DNA of 64,000 nucleotides from Ilyomonas sp965219515 (lineage in GTDB: Bacteria > Bacteroidota > Bacteroidia > Chitinophagales > Chitinophagaceae), in NCBI GenBank assembly GCA_965219515.1, contig OZ244776.1:2604001-2668000 (forward strand), given 5' to 3'. Below, piece after piece: positions 55,034 through 63,332 of this stretch (positions within the stretch are counted from its first letter, which is position 1; every line of letters begins with the position of its first letter). The notes under the pieces were generated by a model, which searched no databases, had not been told where the DNA came from, and worked only from the letters and a program-made list of their open reading frames with translations. Position numbers and translations under genes: made by a program.

Positions 55034-56338
55034 ATGAAGAGATTTGCCATTTTACCAAGCTTATTATTATTGAATTTTTTTTATTCATTGGCACAGAAAG
55101 ATAGTTCGTATATCAAATTTCAGGTTGACATGCCGGAGTCGCAAGGTATCAGCAGCAAAAAACTCGACACATTGTCTGCCATTGCCGACAGCGCCATTAA
55201 GGCAACCGCTTTCCCCGGCTGTCAGGTTCTTGTTGCGCGCAACGGCAAAGTGATTTATTACAAAACCTTCGGCTTTTTAAACTACGATAAATTAGAACCC
55301 GTAAAGCCGTCCACCATTTACGATCTGGCTTCCGTTACCAAAGTTTCCGCCACCACCATGGCGGTAATGCGGTTATACGAAGAAAAAAAATTAGACTTAG
55401 ACAGCACGCTCGGCACATATCTGCCGTGGGTAAAAGGGTCGGATAAAGACACACTTCGCATAAAAGATATTTTGCTGCATCAGGCAGGATTGGTTGCTTA
55501 CATTCCGTTTTATAAAGAAACGATTGACGCGGCTACCGGGCTGCCGCTACCAGGGTTTTACAAAACGATCCGCGACGATACTTTTTCAATCCGCGTAGCG
55601 GATAATATGTATTTGCGTAAAGACTTTACCGATACCATTTATCAGCGGATTTTACAAAGCCGGTTGCTGCCTTCGGGCAACTATGTTTATAGTGATAACG
55701 ATTTTATTTTTTTAGCTAAGGTGGCAGAGCAGATTACCGGCAAACCGTTGAATGAATATGTAGCCAACCAGTTTTACAAACCGCTGGAGATGTATTCGAC
55801 CACGTTTAAACCGAAAGAAAATTTTGTACCGATAACCAATATTGCGCCTACCGAAAAAGAAATGCTTTTCAGGCTGCAATTGCTTCGCGGCGATGTGCAC
55901 GACCCCGGCGCGGCTTTGTTTGGCGGTGTTGCCGGTCATGCCGGATTGTTCAGCAATGCGTACGATCTGGCTACCTTGTATATGATGCTTTTAAACGGTG
56001 GCACCTGGAAGGGCAAACACTATTTTGACAGTGCAACCGTACATTATTTTACGGCGTATCACAGCGACGTCAGCCGCCGCGGCTATGGGTTTGACAAGCC
56101 GATGAAAGACAATGCCACGAACGATGATCCGTATCCTTCTGTCTATGCATCACCCGAAACCTTTGGCCATACCGGCTTTACGGGCACCTGTGTATGGGCA
56201 GACCCGAAAGAAAACCTGCTGTTCATTTTTTTATCCAACCGCGTGTGCCCCGATGGCGGCGCAAACGGCTTGTTGTCGGAATTAGAGGTGCGGAGAAACA
56301 TGCTGGATGCGGTGTATGGGGCGATTGAAAAAAAGTAG
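55034..56338 (+). CDS. Beta-lactamase-fold serine hydrolase (class C / esterase type)
   Basis: From the ATG at 55034 the product is 434 residues with a signal peptide (MKRFAILPSLLLLNFFYSLA). Active-site motifs: S-x-x-K in LASVTKVSAT, Y-S-D/N in VYSDNDF, and H-T-G in GHTGFTGTCVW. Such enzymes include DD-peptidases, esterases and class C beta-lactamases; the family is too broad to name a substrate. An HTG motif in place of KTG is frequent in esterase-type members (EstB-like) and less in true beta-lactamases, so antibiotic resistance is not implied. Confidence 0.88.
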   Translation: MKRFAILPSLLLLNFFYSLAQKDSSYIKFQVDMPESQGISSKKLDTLSAIADSAIKATAFPGCQVLVARNGKVIYYKTFGFLNYDKLEPVKPSTIYDLASVTKVSATTMAVMRLYEEKKLDLDSTLGTYLPWVKGSDKDTLRIKDILLHQAGLVAYIPFYKETIDAATGLPLPGFYKTIRDDTFSIRVADNMYLRKDFTDTIYQRILQSRLLPSGNYVYSDNDFIFLAKVAEQITGKPLNEYVANQFYKPLEMYSTTFKPKENFVPITNIAPTEKEMLFRLQLLRGDVHDPGAALFGGVAGHAGLFSNAYDLATLYMMLLNGGTWKGKHYFDSATVHYFTAYHSDVSRRGYGFDKPMKDNATNDDPYPSVYASPETFGHTGFTGTCVWADPKENLLFIFLSNRVCPDGGANGLLSELEVRRNMLDAVYGAIEKK

Positions 56339-56366
56339 ATGATTACTTTCGGTAAAAGACTATTTA

Positions 56367-56410
56367 TTGATATTAATCAATTTTAGTAATTTTCATAAGC
56401 TCTATATTTA
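56367..56410 (+). promoter_or_regulatory. FNR-type box and -7 element upstream of the crp/fnr gene
   Basis: 56367-56380 is TTGAT-ATTA-ATCAA, a perfect FNR-class dyad. After exactly 22 bases lies TATATTTA (56403-56410), one base from TAnnTTTG, with the ATG 6 bases further. The box would be centred near -40, the position used by class II activators. Autoregulation is inference. Confidence 0.65.
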
Positions 56411-56416
56411 AGTTTT

Positions 56417-56979
56417 ATGAAAGTAGTGTTCGATTTGCTTAATTCTATATTTCCTGTTTCTTCAAAACTTCAACAACATTTACTTACTGTCTTAAAAAGC
56501 AGAATTTTAAGTAAAAAACAATTTTTGTTAAAGACAGGAAGTGTTTGTAACAAAGTTTATTTCATTGAGAAAGGTTTAATACGTTGCTTTTATGAGAAAG
56601 ATGATAAAGAAGTTTGTTCCTGGTTTATGAAAGAAGGTGATATTATTATTTCTGTTGAGAGCTTTTATAATCAAATGCCAAGTTACGAGAACATTCAGGC
56701 TCTTGAAGATTGCTTTGTTTACTACATTGAATATGATGATTTGCAGTTTATTTACAACAACTTTCCAGAGTTTAATTATGTGGAAGAATTCTTACTGAAA
56801 AATATTATTCTTTATGTGAGCAACGGCTATATTCAATTAGAATGCAAGCAGCAGCCGAACGTTATCAGTTTTTAATGAACAATTATTCTGAATTAATACA
56901 AAGAGTACCATCCATGTATTTGGCTTCTTACCTGGGAATTACTCCTGAAACGTTAAGCCGGATTAAATCAAAAATATAA
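56417..56979 (+). pseudogene. Frameshifted Crp/Fnr family transcriptional regulator
   Basis: The first open frame (56417-56875, 152 residues) encodes the cyclic-nucleotide-binding-type domain (KQFLLKTGSVCNKVYFIEKG, RCFYEKDDKEVCSWFMKEGD). After about codon 142 it leaves the family pattern (CKQQPNVISF then stop). From 56842 another frame supplies the missing part: MQAAAERYQFLMNNYSELIQ, then SYLGITPETLSRIKSKI ending at 56979, the helix-turn-helix. A single missing base near TTAGAATGC explains both. The recognition helix has E-T-L-S-R, which in FNR reads TTGAT. As drawn the protein has no DNA-binding domain. Confidence 0.85.
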
Positions 56980-56980
56980 A

Positions 56981-57024
56981 TTGATTTTAATCAATTTTAT
57001 CTATAGTTTGAATGAATAGGTTTG
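56981..57024 (+). promoter_or_regulatory. FNR-type box and -7 element upstream of a secreted orphan gene
   Basis: 56981-56994 is TTGAT-TTTA-ATCAA, a perfect dyad two bases after the displaced crp stop. After exactly 22 bases lies TAGGTTTG (57017-57024), an exact TAnnTTTG match, 66 bases before the ATG. Box-to-promoter spacing is identical to that at 56367. Confidence 0.68.
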
Positions 57025-57090
57025 TATCGCGTTTGTTATCAGATTCGTGCTTTTAATTGAATAAACATTTGAATTCAGAAACCTATAAAC

Positions 57091-57624
57091 ATGAAAGTTC
57101 AAATTGTAATGATTGCTTTGGTTTTACTTACTATTAATTGTTCGGCTCAAGTTGAAAACAAGCTTGCTATTAAAAAAGCAGATGAATTAATTAATTTTCT
57201 CCGGTTAACTTCATTAACAAGAACAGCTAAAACAAAATCAGAACAATTTACTTTCAAATTCTATGACACAGTTATGTATAAATTTTTCGACACATCTGCT
57301 ATGATGAGAATTTTAGTAAAAGACACAGAGAAATTCGCACCGGAAGGAAAGATAGATTTACAGCGGCTTTTCTTATGGCAATTGCATCTATATGTGCTCG
57401 TCGTTCCTAACATTGAGTTGAGTGTTGAAGAAGACAAAGAGGATTCATCTTTCTTACGGATTTATATAAGAGATAAAACATCTAAACACGATAGTCCTGA
57501 TTTTAATATAAGTGTTAATCCTTTAACGAGCGGTATTCTCACTATAAATTCCTCCGCGCAAGCTTTTGAAGGCAGAGAAGAAAAAATAAAACAGTTAGGT
57601 GCAAAAGAACAAAAGCCAAAGTGA
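57091..57624 (+). CDS. Hypothetical secreted protein under an FNR-type promoter
   Basis: A 177-residue protein with a signal peptide (MKVQIVMIALVLLTINCSAQ; cleavage after CSAQ is more likely than lipidation). The mature part mixes helices (KKADELINFLRLTSLTRTAK) and beta strands (IELSVEEDKEDSSFLRIYIR) and ends in a charged tail. No family recognised. Its AT-rich codon use resembles the frameshifted regulator and differs from rnc, fabF and pdhB nearby. The FNR-type box suggests expression at low oxygen or under another signal read by the regulator. Confidence 0.6.
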   Translation: MKVQIVMIALVLLTINCSAQVENKLAIKKADELINFLRLTSLTRTAKTKSEQFTFKFYDTVMYKFFDTSAMMRILVKDTEKFAPEGKIDLQRLFLWQLHLYVLVVPNIELSVEEDKEDSSFLRIYIRDKTSKHDSPDFNISVNPLTSGILTINSSAQAFEGREEKIKQLGAKEQKPK

Positions 57625-57710
57625 ACGTTTACGTATGTTTTTATTTTTTAAGTTGTGTTATATTAAGCAAAGGCATACCTATATATTATTATCTCTTAAT
57701 AGACAGTAAT

Positions 57711-57903
57711 GGATAACGGCTTGGCGATGTGGCGGCATTCCGTGTTCCGTCAGCCGGGAACTATAACCAAATTTATAAATAAAAGTTGATGAGATGCATA
57801 TAGCTCAATAGATTTCCGTCGGCTGGAACTGAGGCTGAATAATGGTTTACAGCCGATGCGTTTTCCGTCGCCCCGCCATATTGCCAAACCGCATGTTAGC
57901 GGC
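57711..57903 (-). repeat. attC-like palindromic site at the 3' end of the NucS-like gene
   Basis: On the minus strand the order is R''-like GCCGCTAAC (57895-57903), L''-like CGGTTTGGCAATATGGCGG (57873-57891), a variable middle of about 137 bases, L'-like complement (57717-57735, 16 of 19 bases complementary, all three mismatches transitions) and R'-like GTTATCC (57711-57717). The stop codon TAA of the nuclease gene lies within R''. The middle contains a direct repeat TTCCGTC(A/G)GC(C/T)..GAACT at 57745-57762 and 57814-57830. This is the architecture of integron attC sites with a large terminal structure. Confidence 0.5.
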
Positions 57904-58966
57904 TGTTTTTTATCTCGTCAAACAGAAAGCTAAAAGTGTTGTATTCGGTTTCAAATAAATCAATCATATATTTTTCTGTCCAAACTTTTTTGTCATAGTT
58001 GCGCATCACTAAAAAGTAGCAGTCTTTGTTTATTTGTGGGTCATAACTTGTAATCAATAACTTCAACCCTTTCAAATTAATGTTCTCCAAAGCGATAAAC
58101 TCTTTGATACCGCTATTTGGTATGTAAATAGAATAATCTTTTAATGATAATAGTTTAGAAGCGATTTCATCAGGCTTTATTTTAATAACTTCTTTCAACT
58201 TAGTTGCGTCTTGCAAAGCATGAGTTAAATCAAAACCGCTGTCTATCCAATTTTCTCCGAATGAAATTGCAATTGATACACGATGAGATTGTTTGTTGTC
58301 AACACCTAACCTAAGCAAAGCGTGAGGTCCGCTTTGAAAATAGCTAATGTGTGCATATAAGCCTTTTGAATTGTATTTGTCATTAAGAGCTTTTGCAACA
58401 TTTTGAAGCAGTGGCAATATTGTATTTGTATAATATTGTCGTTTACTTTCTTTTCCTTCAAGTCCAACTAATTTTTTAAAGTGTTCTTTAAAATCAAGTT
58501 CGTTAGCTGGTCTAGGTGGAATATAAAGTGGAGATGTGCCATTGTCGCCCATATAAATTAGGTCAAGTCCAAATATTGCTTTTTCTCTATAGTCTTTGAT
58601 GATATTATACTGATAAAGAAAAACTCGGTCTTTTATTGGTTCAAAGTTTAATGCATCAAAGTCTCGCTGATTAAATGATTTTGCAATACACAAAACTTTT
58701 AGATTAGTCCAATTAACATTGAAGTAGCTTAACTTCTTTTCAATGTCTTGATGCTTAGAAGGAATGAGAGCTAAATAATGAGCTGATTGTCCTACAATAT
58801 GCCTGTTCTTGTCTTTTTTGAACTCAATAATAAAAGGATTACCTTGTTTGTCAACGGCAAAAATGTCAATGCGAAGTCCATCTATATAAAGTTCCTTGTG
58901 TCCTGCAACAAGGTTGTAATTTTCTTTGGTCTTAAAGAAAAAGTCTCTTACGTCTTTCTCAAGCAT
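57896..58966 (-). CDS. PD-(D/E)XK nuclease-like protein (NucS/DUF91-like N-terminal domain), cassette-borne
   Basis: A 356-residue protein. The N-terminal 75 residues show a PD-(D/E)XK site resembling NucS: G-x-R-I-D34-I, A-V-D-K-x-G, E48-F-K50-K, then Q60 and SAHYLAL. NucS-like enzymes cut mismatched or branched DNA. The other 280 residues (for example LKVLCIAKSFNQRDFDALN, SRKQYYTNTILPLLQNVAKA-like helices, RVSIAISFGENWIDSG) are not recognised and may bind DNA or a partner. The gene is AT-rich, has a 31-base leader after a cassette-like border and its TAA is inside an attC-like site. Could be defence or repair cargo. Confidence 0.7.
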   Translation of the reverse strand: MLEKDVRDFFFKTKENYNLVAGHKELYIDGLRIDIFAVDKQGNPFIIEFKKDKNRHIVGQSAHYLALIPSKHQDIEKKLSYFNVNWTNLKVLCIAKSFNQRDFDALNFEPIKDRVFLYQYNIIKDYREKAIFGLDLIYMGDNGTSPLYIPPRPANELDFKEHFKKLVGLEGKESKRQYYTNTILPLLQNVAKALNDKYNSKGLYAHISYFQSGPHALLRLGVDNKQSHRVSIAISFGENWIDSGFDLTHALQDATKLKEVIKIKPDEIASKLLSLKDYSIYIPNSGIKEFIALENINLKGLKLLITSYDPQINKDCYFLVMRNYDKKVWTEKYMIDLFETEYNTFSFLFDEIKNSR

Positions 58967-58997
58967 ATTTGAAAGGTTGTGTCACAATAGCCGCTAA

Positions 58998-59546
58998 TAG
59001 AATAATAAACGTGGTGGATAATGTAAATAGTTACGATGCAAAAGCTACCGCTATGAAATTTTTTGATAGTGTAAAAAATACTTATTACAAAGTATATTTC
59101 TTCAATTTGGTATCTCCTTTATTTATCTGTTTTTAAAATGCCGGTCTTTTGTAGTTACTAACCTTCGAATCCAATTGGAATAGGAGTAAGACATTGAATC
59201 TTGTTCTTTTTGCATATAGTTATAACTATAATAATATTTGTTTCAAAAGTAGGTTATAAAAACGTCCGTATTTCAAGTCAAACTGTTATGCTCAACTTTG
59301 CCGCTATTGTAATTACAACAGTGGCCTATTTGCTTTTTAGTGATACGATATAGAATTTTATGTGGAAGCTTAGAAATGATTCAAATAGAAAATTTGCTTT
59401 TTGTGTCTTTTTGAAATATGAGTATTCATAGATACTGATTTAATTTTATCGATCGTTTTGAATTTGAAGGCAATGCAACATTGGTTAAGACAAATATTTT
59501 ATAACTTTTTGATGGTTAATATTCCATAAATTAATCAAAACAATAT
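58998..59546. other. AT-rich gene-free interval with a 16-bp palindrome
   Basis: About 550 bases between the cassette border and rnc. A short open piece (59011-59142, ...MKFFDSVKNTYYKVYFFNLV...) could be a gene remnant cut by cassette insertion but is not supported. 59215-59230 is a perfect 16-bp palindrome, TATAGTTATAACTATA. No RNA gene seen. Confidence 0.45.
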
Positions 59547-60263
59547 CTACAACTTCAGCTTCTCAATCGCCAATTGTGCTGCCACCTGGCTGGCGTCTTT
59601 TTTATTAAACCCTTTGCCCTGCGCCACATTTTCACCATCCAAAACCGCAGCAATCACAAACACACGCCTGCCACTTTCGAGCCGTTCTTCCACCGTTTCA
59701 AATTCCAGACTTTTTCCGTTTTTGGTAGCCCAGCCGATGAGTTTGTTTTTCAGGTTAATGTCTATCAGTTCCAGATCATCAACATACAAATGCGGTATCA
59801 CCATGTGCCTGAGTACCCAGTTTTTGGTTTTCAGATAGCCTTTGTCTAAGTAAATGGCGCCTACAAGAGCTTCTAAGGTATTGCCGAAAATATGGCTGCT
59901 TTTTAAAGCATTGTCGAACTTATTATAATAGGTAATTTTTTTAATTCCCATCTTAATAGCTACATCGTTCATCTTTTGACGGTTTACCATTTTGCTGCGC
60001 ATTTCGGTTAAAAAACCTTCGCCTTTGTATGGATAACGTTTAAAAAGATAATCGGCCACAATGGTGCTCAACACGGCATCGCCTAAATATTCAAGGCGTT
60101 CATTGTTTTCGTCGGCGCCTTCTTTTACCGAGCGATGGCTTAACGCCATCTGATAGAGGAAGAGTTTATCGGGTTTGATGCCGAGCACACTACGTAACTG
60201 GTCGCTGAAACCCGGCTTTTTTGGTTTGAAATAGCTATGTAAAATCCTGTGTAAATATTGCAC
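59547..60263 (-). CDS. rnc: Ribonuclease III
   Basis: A 238-residue enzyme. The RNase III domain has the signature NNERLEYLGDAVLSTIVAD (E and D of the catalytic set) and DNALKSSHIFGNTLEALVGAIYLD (given in parts: NTLEALVGAIYLD, with the second acidic pair). The double-stranded-RNA-binding domain (about 165-235) ends KKDASQVAAQLAIEKL. It cleaves double-stranded RNA in rRNA maturation and regulation. The start is 4 bases after fabF, part of the acpP-fabF-rnc operon common in Bacteroidota. Confidence 0.95.
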   Translation of the reverse strand: MQYLHRILHSYFKPKKPGFSDQLRSVLGIKPDKLFLYQMALSHRSVKEGADENNERLEYLGDAVLSTIVADYLFKRYPYKGEGFLTEMRSKMVNRQKMNDVAIKMGIKKITYYNKFDNALKSSHIFGNTLEALVGAIYLDKGYLKTKNWVLRHMVIPHLYVDDLELIDINLKNKLIGWATKNGKSLEFETVEERLESGRRVFVIAAVLDGENVAQGKGFNKKDASQVAAQLAIEKLKL

Positions 60264-60267
60264 TGCG

Positions 60268-61521
60268 TTAAGCTACGAATTTCTTTATAATTACGGCGGC
60301 ATTGTGTCCACCAAAACCAAACGTGTTGCTCAAAGCTGCATTTATCGTTCGCTTTTGAGCCGTATTGAAAGTGAAGTTCAGCTTCGGGTCGAGGTCAGGA
60401 TCATCGGTAAAATGATTGATGGTTGGCGGCACAATGTCCAGCGTAACCGCCATAATGCACGCGAGAGCTTCTACCGCACCGGCGGCGCCAAGGCAATGCC
60501 CGGTCATAGATTTGGTAGAGCTGATATTCAGATCATAGGCATGATCGCCAAATACATTCATAATGGCTTTTACTTCGGCGCCATCGCCCAGCGGTGTTGA
60601 TGTGCCATGCGTATTGATATAATCTATTTCTTCGGGCAGCATACCGGCATCGCTGAGGGCAGACAGCATTACGTTGCGGGCGCCCAACCCTTCCGGGTGC
60701 GGCGCCGTAATATGATAGGCGTCGGCAGTGGCGCCGCCGCCGGCTATCTCGCAATAAATTTTTGCGCCGCGCGCCAATGCGTGATCTAATGTTTCTAAAA
60801 CCAGCACACCGCTCGCTTCGCCCATTACAAAACCATCCCGGTCTTTATCATACGGGCGGCTTGCCGTTTTCGGATCATCGTTACGCTCACTCATCGCTTT
60901 CATGGCATTAAACCCACCCACGCCGGCTTCGTTGATAACGGCTTCGCTGCCGCCCGATAAAATAATATCGGCTTTGCCCAGCCGCAATAAATTGAACGCT
61001 TCTATAATGGCATTGGTGCTGGTGGCGCAGGCGCTTACAACAGCGAAGTTGGGACCGCGCAGGTTGTGCCGCATCGAAATCTGACCGGCGGCAATATCGA
61101 GAATCATTTTGGGTATGAAGAATGGGCTGAAGCGCGGCGTGCCATCGCCTTTGGCAAAGTCTATTACTTCCTGCTGAAACGTGATAAGCCCGCCAATGCC
61201 GCTGCCGAAAACAACGCCAATTCTGTCGGGGTCAATATTGTCTTTGTGCAAGCCGGCATCTGCCATTGCCATATCGCTGGAAACCAAAGCGATTTGGGTA
61301 AACCGGTCTATTTTGCGGGCTTCTTTTTTTTCGAGAAATTGGGTAGGCTCAAAGTTTTTAATCTCGCAGGCAAACCGGGTTTTAAATTTGGCAGCATCAA
61401 ACTGCGTAATGTAATCGGCGCCGGATACGCCGTTTTGTAAGCCGTTCCAGTAATCGGTTACCGTATTGCCAATCGGCGTTAGCGCACCCAACCCTGTAAC
61501 AACTACTCTTTTTAACTGCAT
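60268..61521 (-). CDS. fabF: Beta-ketoacyl-ACP synthase II
   Basis: A 417-residue elongating ketosynthase from the ATG at 61521 (a TTG at 61527 is the alternative). The catalytic triad is visible: Cys in VSACATSTNAIIEAF (about 163), His in YINTHGTSTPLGDGAE, and His in MTGHCLGAAGAVEA. The VVVTGLGALTPIG start and NTFGFGGHNAAVI end are typical. It condenses malonyl-ACP with acyl-ACP in fatty acid synthesis. Between acpP and rnc in one operon. Confidence 0.96.
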   Translation of the reverse strand: MQLKRVVVTGLGALTPIGNTVTDYWNGLQNGVSGADYITQFDAAKFKTRFACEIKNFEPTQFLEKKEARKIDRFTQIALVSSDMAMADAGLHKDNIDPDRIGVVFGSGIGGLITFQQEVIDFAKGDGTPRFSPFFIPKMILDIAAGQISMRHNLRGPNFAVVSACATSTNAIIEAFNLLRLGKADIILSGGSEAVINEAGVGGFNAMKAMSERNDDPKTASRPYDKDRDGFVMGEASGVLVLETLDHALARGAKIYCEIAGGGATADAYHITAPHPEGLGARNVMLSALSDAGMLPEEIDYINTHGTSTPLGDGAEVKAIMNVFGDHAYDLNISSTKSMTGHCLGAAGAVEALACIMAVTLDIVPPTINHFTDDPDLDPKLNFTFNTAQKRTINAALSNTFGFGGHNAAVIIKKFVA

Positions 61522-61627
61522 GTGCAAGCCCTCTTTTATGAAAGAAATGAATCCGCCTTTCGCACGCTTTTTTGAAGTATGACAAAAGGCGGATTTGTGT
61601 TTTATTAAGTAAAATTGCTGTCAGCGC

Positions 61628-61864
61628 TTACTTTGCGTGCTCGTCAAGATAAGTAACCGCCTGCCCCACGGTGGTAATGGTTTCGGCCTGCTCATCAGGA
61701 ATAGAAATATTAAACTCTTTTTCAAACTCCATAATCAATTCTACGGTATCTAACGAGTCGGCGCCTAAGTCGTTGGTGAAAGAAGCTTCATTGGTTACTT
61801 CTGCTTCATCTACTCCTAATTTGTCAACAATGATTTTTTTAACTCTTGTTGCGATGTCTGACAT
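61628..61864 (-). CDS. acpP: Acyl carrier protein
   Basis: A 78-residue acidic protein with the phosphopantetheine attachment serine in FTNDLGADSLDTVELIMEFE (S36 or so) and the VTYLDEH C-terminal helix. It carries growing acyl chains. It lies 106 bases before fabF. The -7 element lies about 25 bases upstream. Confidence 0.97.
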   Translation of the reverse strand: MSDIATRVKKIIVDKLGVDEAEVTNEASFTNDLGADSLDTVELIMEFEKEFNISIPDEQAETITTVGQAVTYLDEHAK

Positions 61865-61889
61865 TATAATATTTTTTTAGTTACAGGCG

Positions 61890-61897
61890 CAAAAATA
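61890..61897 (-). promoter_or_regulatory. -7 promoter element of acpP
   Basis: On the minus strand TATTTTTG matches TAnnTTTG exactly, 25 bases before the acpP start. TTG trinucleotides occur 15 and 18 bases further upstream, slightly short of the preferred spacing. Confidence 0.5.
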
Positions 61898-62142
61898 TAC
61901 TTTTTGTTCAATCAACAATAAACTGCTTTCATTTTTTAAAAAGCATGTCGTTTTGTTTTCACATGTTATCTGAAACTTATAAATTACTTTTTCACCTTGC
62001 TTGTTACATGCAAAAAATATCTCAATAATATCTGTACATTTGAAAGGTTGCTAAACTTTGAGCGAATCCGTTGCGTACTATTGTTATTTACCCGTTTTCC
62101 AATAAATAACCTTTTTCATATTGTAAGCTAAATTATCCGATT

Positions 62143-62571
62143 ATGCCTTTGAAAATCATTGATCATGGCACACCAGAATATAACGAAATGGTGAAGCTGC
62201 GATATAATATTTTACGCAAACCGTTAGGGTTAGAATTTTTGCCCGAAGAACTGGAAAACGAAAAAAAGGATATTTTAATTTGCTTTTTTGATGATCCGGC
62301 TCTTGAAGGCTGCTGTTTGCTTACACAAACCATCCCGCGCGAAGTAAGGCTGCGTCAAATGGCGGTTCTATCCGGTTTGCAGCGAAACGGCATTGGCAGA
62401 GCGCTGATGCAGTTTGCCGAGAACATCGCCCGAGACAGAGGCTATACCAAAATTTGCATGCACGCCCGTAAAACCGCCATGGGGTTTTATGAAAAATTAG
62501 GCTATAAAAAAACCGGACCTGAGTTTACAGAAGTTACGCTTCCGCATTATAAGATGGAGAAAGATTTGTAA
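62143..62571 (+). CDS. GNAT family N-acetyltransferase
   Basis: A 142-residue acetyltransferase. The acetyl-CoA pyrophosphate-binding loop is LQRNGIGRALMQFAEN (Q-x-x-G-x-G/A), preceded by VRLRQMAVLSG. The C-terminal part, FYEKLGYKKTGPEF, is typical. ElaA-like members share the KLRYNILRKPLG start. The acceptor is unknown. It stands alone, divergent from acpP. Confidence 0.85.
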   Translation: MPLKIIDHGTPEYNEMVKLRYNILRKPLGLEFLPEELENEKKDILICFFDDPALEGCCLLTQTIPREVRLRQMAVLSGLQRNGIGRALMQFAENIARDRGYTKICMHARKTAMGFYEKLGYKKTGPEFTEVTLPHYKMEKDL

Positions 62572-62694
62572 TTGTGAACAGTGAATAAATACAGGTATGT
62601 TATGTGAACACATTTACAACTCATCTTACAATTCACGATTGACTTAATACCAAACGGGCGATGCACATAAATATCGCTGCCTGGCTTTGCCTTA

Positions 62695-63171
62695 TTATTT
62701 CTTTTTGATATGAACATTAAACAAGGTTCTTATTGAACGTATCGTTTCTTCGTTCAACCCCTCTTTTGGCAACAGAAAAAAAGCGCGCGACGAAAAATAC
62801 AAGTGAAAAAAATGCGGGCTTTCAAAAAAATGACTGAAATCGCTCCAGTTCCAATCTACAAATCCTCTTGTATTTTTTAAGCGTATCTGCCGTTCAAAAA
62901 AGAAAATGGTAAAGCTTTCTTTAAATGTGGTAGAACGCCGGTAAATGGTATAAGGAAGCAAATACCAAAAGCTGACCATCAGAAACAACCACAATACAGT
63001 GCTTAACAAAAACGGCTCGGGGCGAATTTTTTTAGTATAAAATAAGACAGCCGATAAAATGGCGAATAAATTTACCAATATAACCAGCACCCTGATTTCC
63101 TGCCGCGTAATAAAGTGATAGCGCAAGCCCTGAAGCACTTTGGCTTTGTTGTAAGAGAAGCTGAACTGCAT
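62695..63171 (-). CDS. YcxB-like small membrane protein
   Basis: A 158-residue protein with two transmembrane helices (about 28-48 and 56-76) and a C-terminal soluble beta/alpha part (FKESFTIFFFERQIRLKNTR, WNWSDFSHFFESPHFFHLYF, FFLLPKEGL). This order resembles the YcxB-like domain of Bacillus and Bacteroidota membrane proteins with unknown role. Assignment is by pattern only. Confidence 0.6.
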   Translation of the reverse strand: MQFSFSYNKAKVLQGLRYHFITRQEIRVLVILVNLFAILSAVLFYTKKIRPEPFLLSTVLWLFLMVSFWYLLPYTIYRRSTTFKESFTIFFFERQIRLKNTRGFVDWNWSDFSHFFESPHFFHLYFSSRAFFLLPKEGLNEETIRSIRTLFNVHIKKK

Positions 63172-63332
63172 ATTTCAAAAGTATATGTATTCATTCGCTT
63201 TTTTATAAATGATGGCGGTTTGTTTACGCAAATCTCATATAAGCGGATACGGTGATGATTGTAAAAAAACAACATTGCTTTTTTTTATCTTCTTTGGCAA
63301 GAAACTTGAAACATAAAACAAAAACACACAAT

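Noticed and set aside
55034..56338. Serine hydrolase considered as a beta-lactamase resistance gene
   Set aside because: It has HTG in place of KTG and the family is dominated by esterases and peptidases, so resistance cannot be claimed.
56830..56860. Programmed -1 frameshifting in the Crp/Fnr gene
   Set aside because: No slippery heptamer or downstream pseudoknot-like structure was visible; a lost base is simpler.
59011..59142. Open piece in the island resembling a protein C-terminus
   Set aside because: No start codon with support and no recognisable motif; kept only as a possible remnant.
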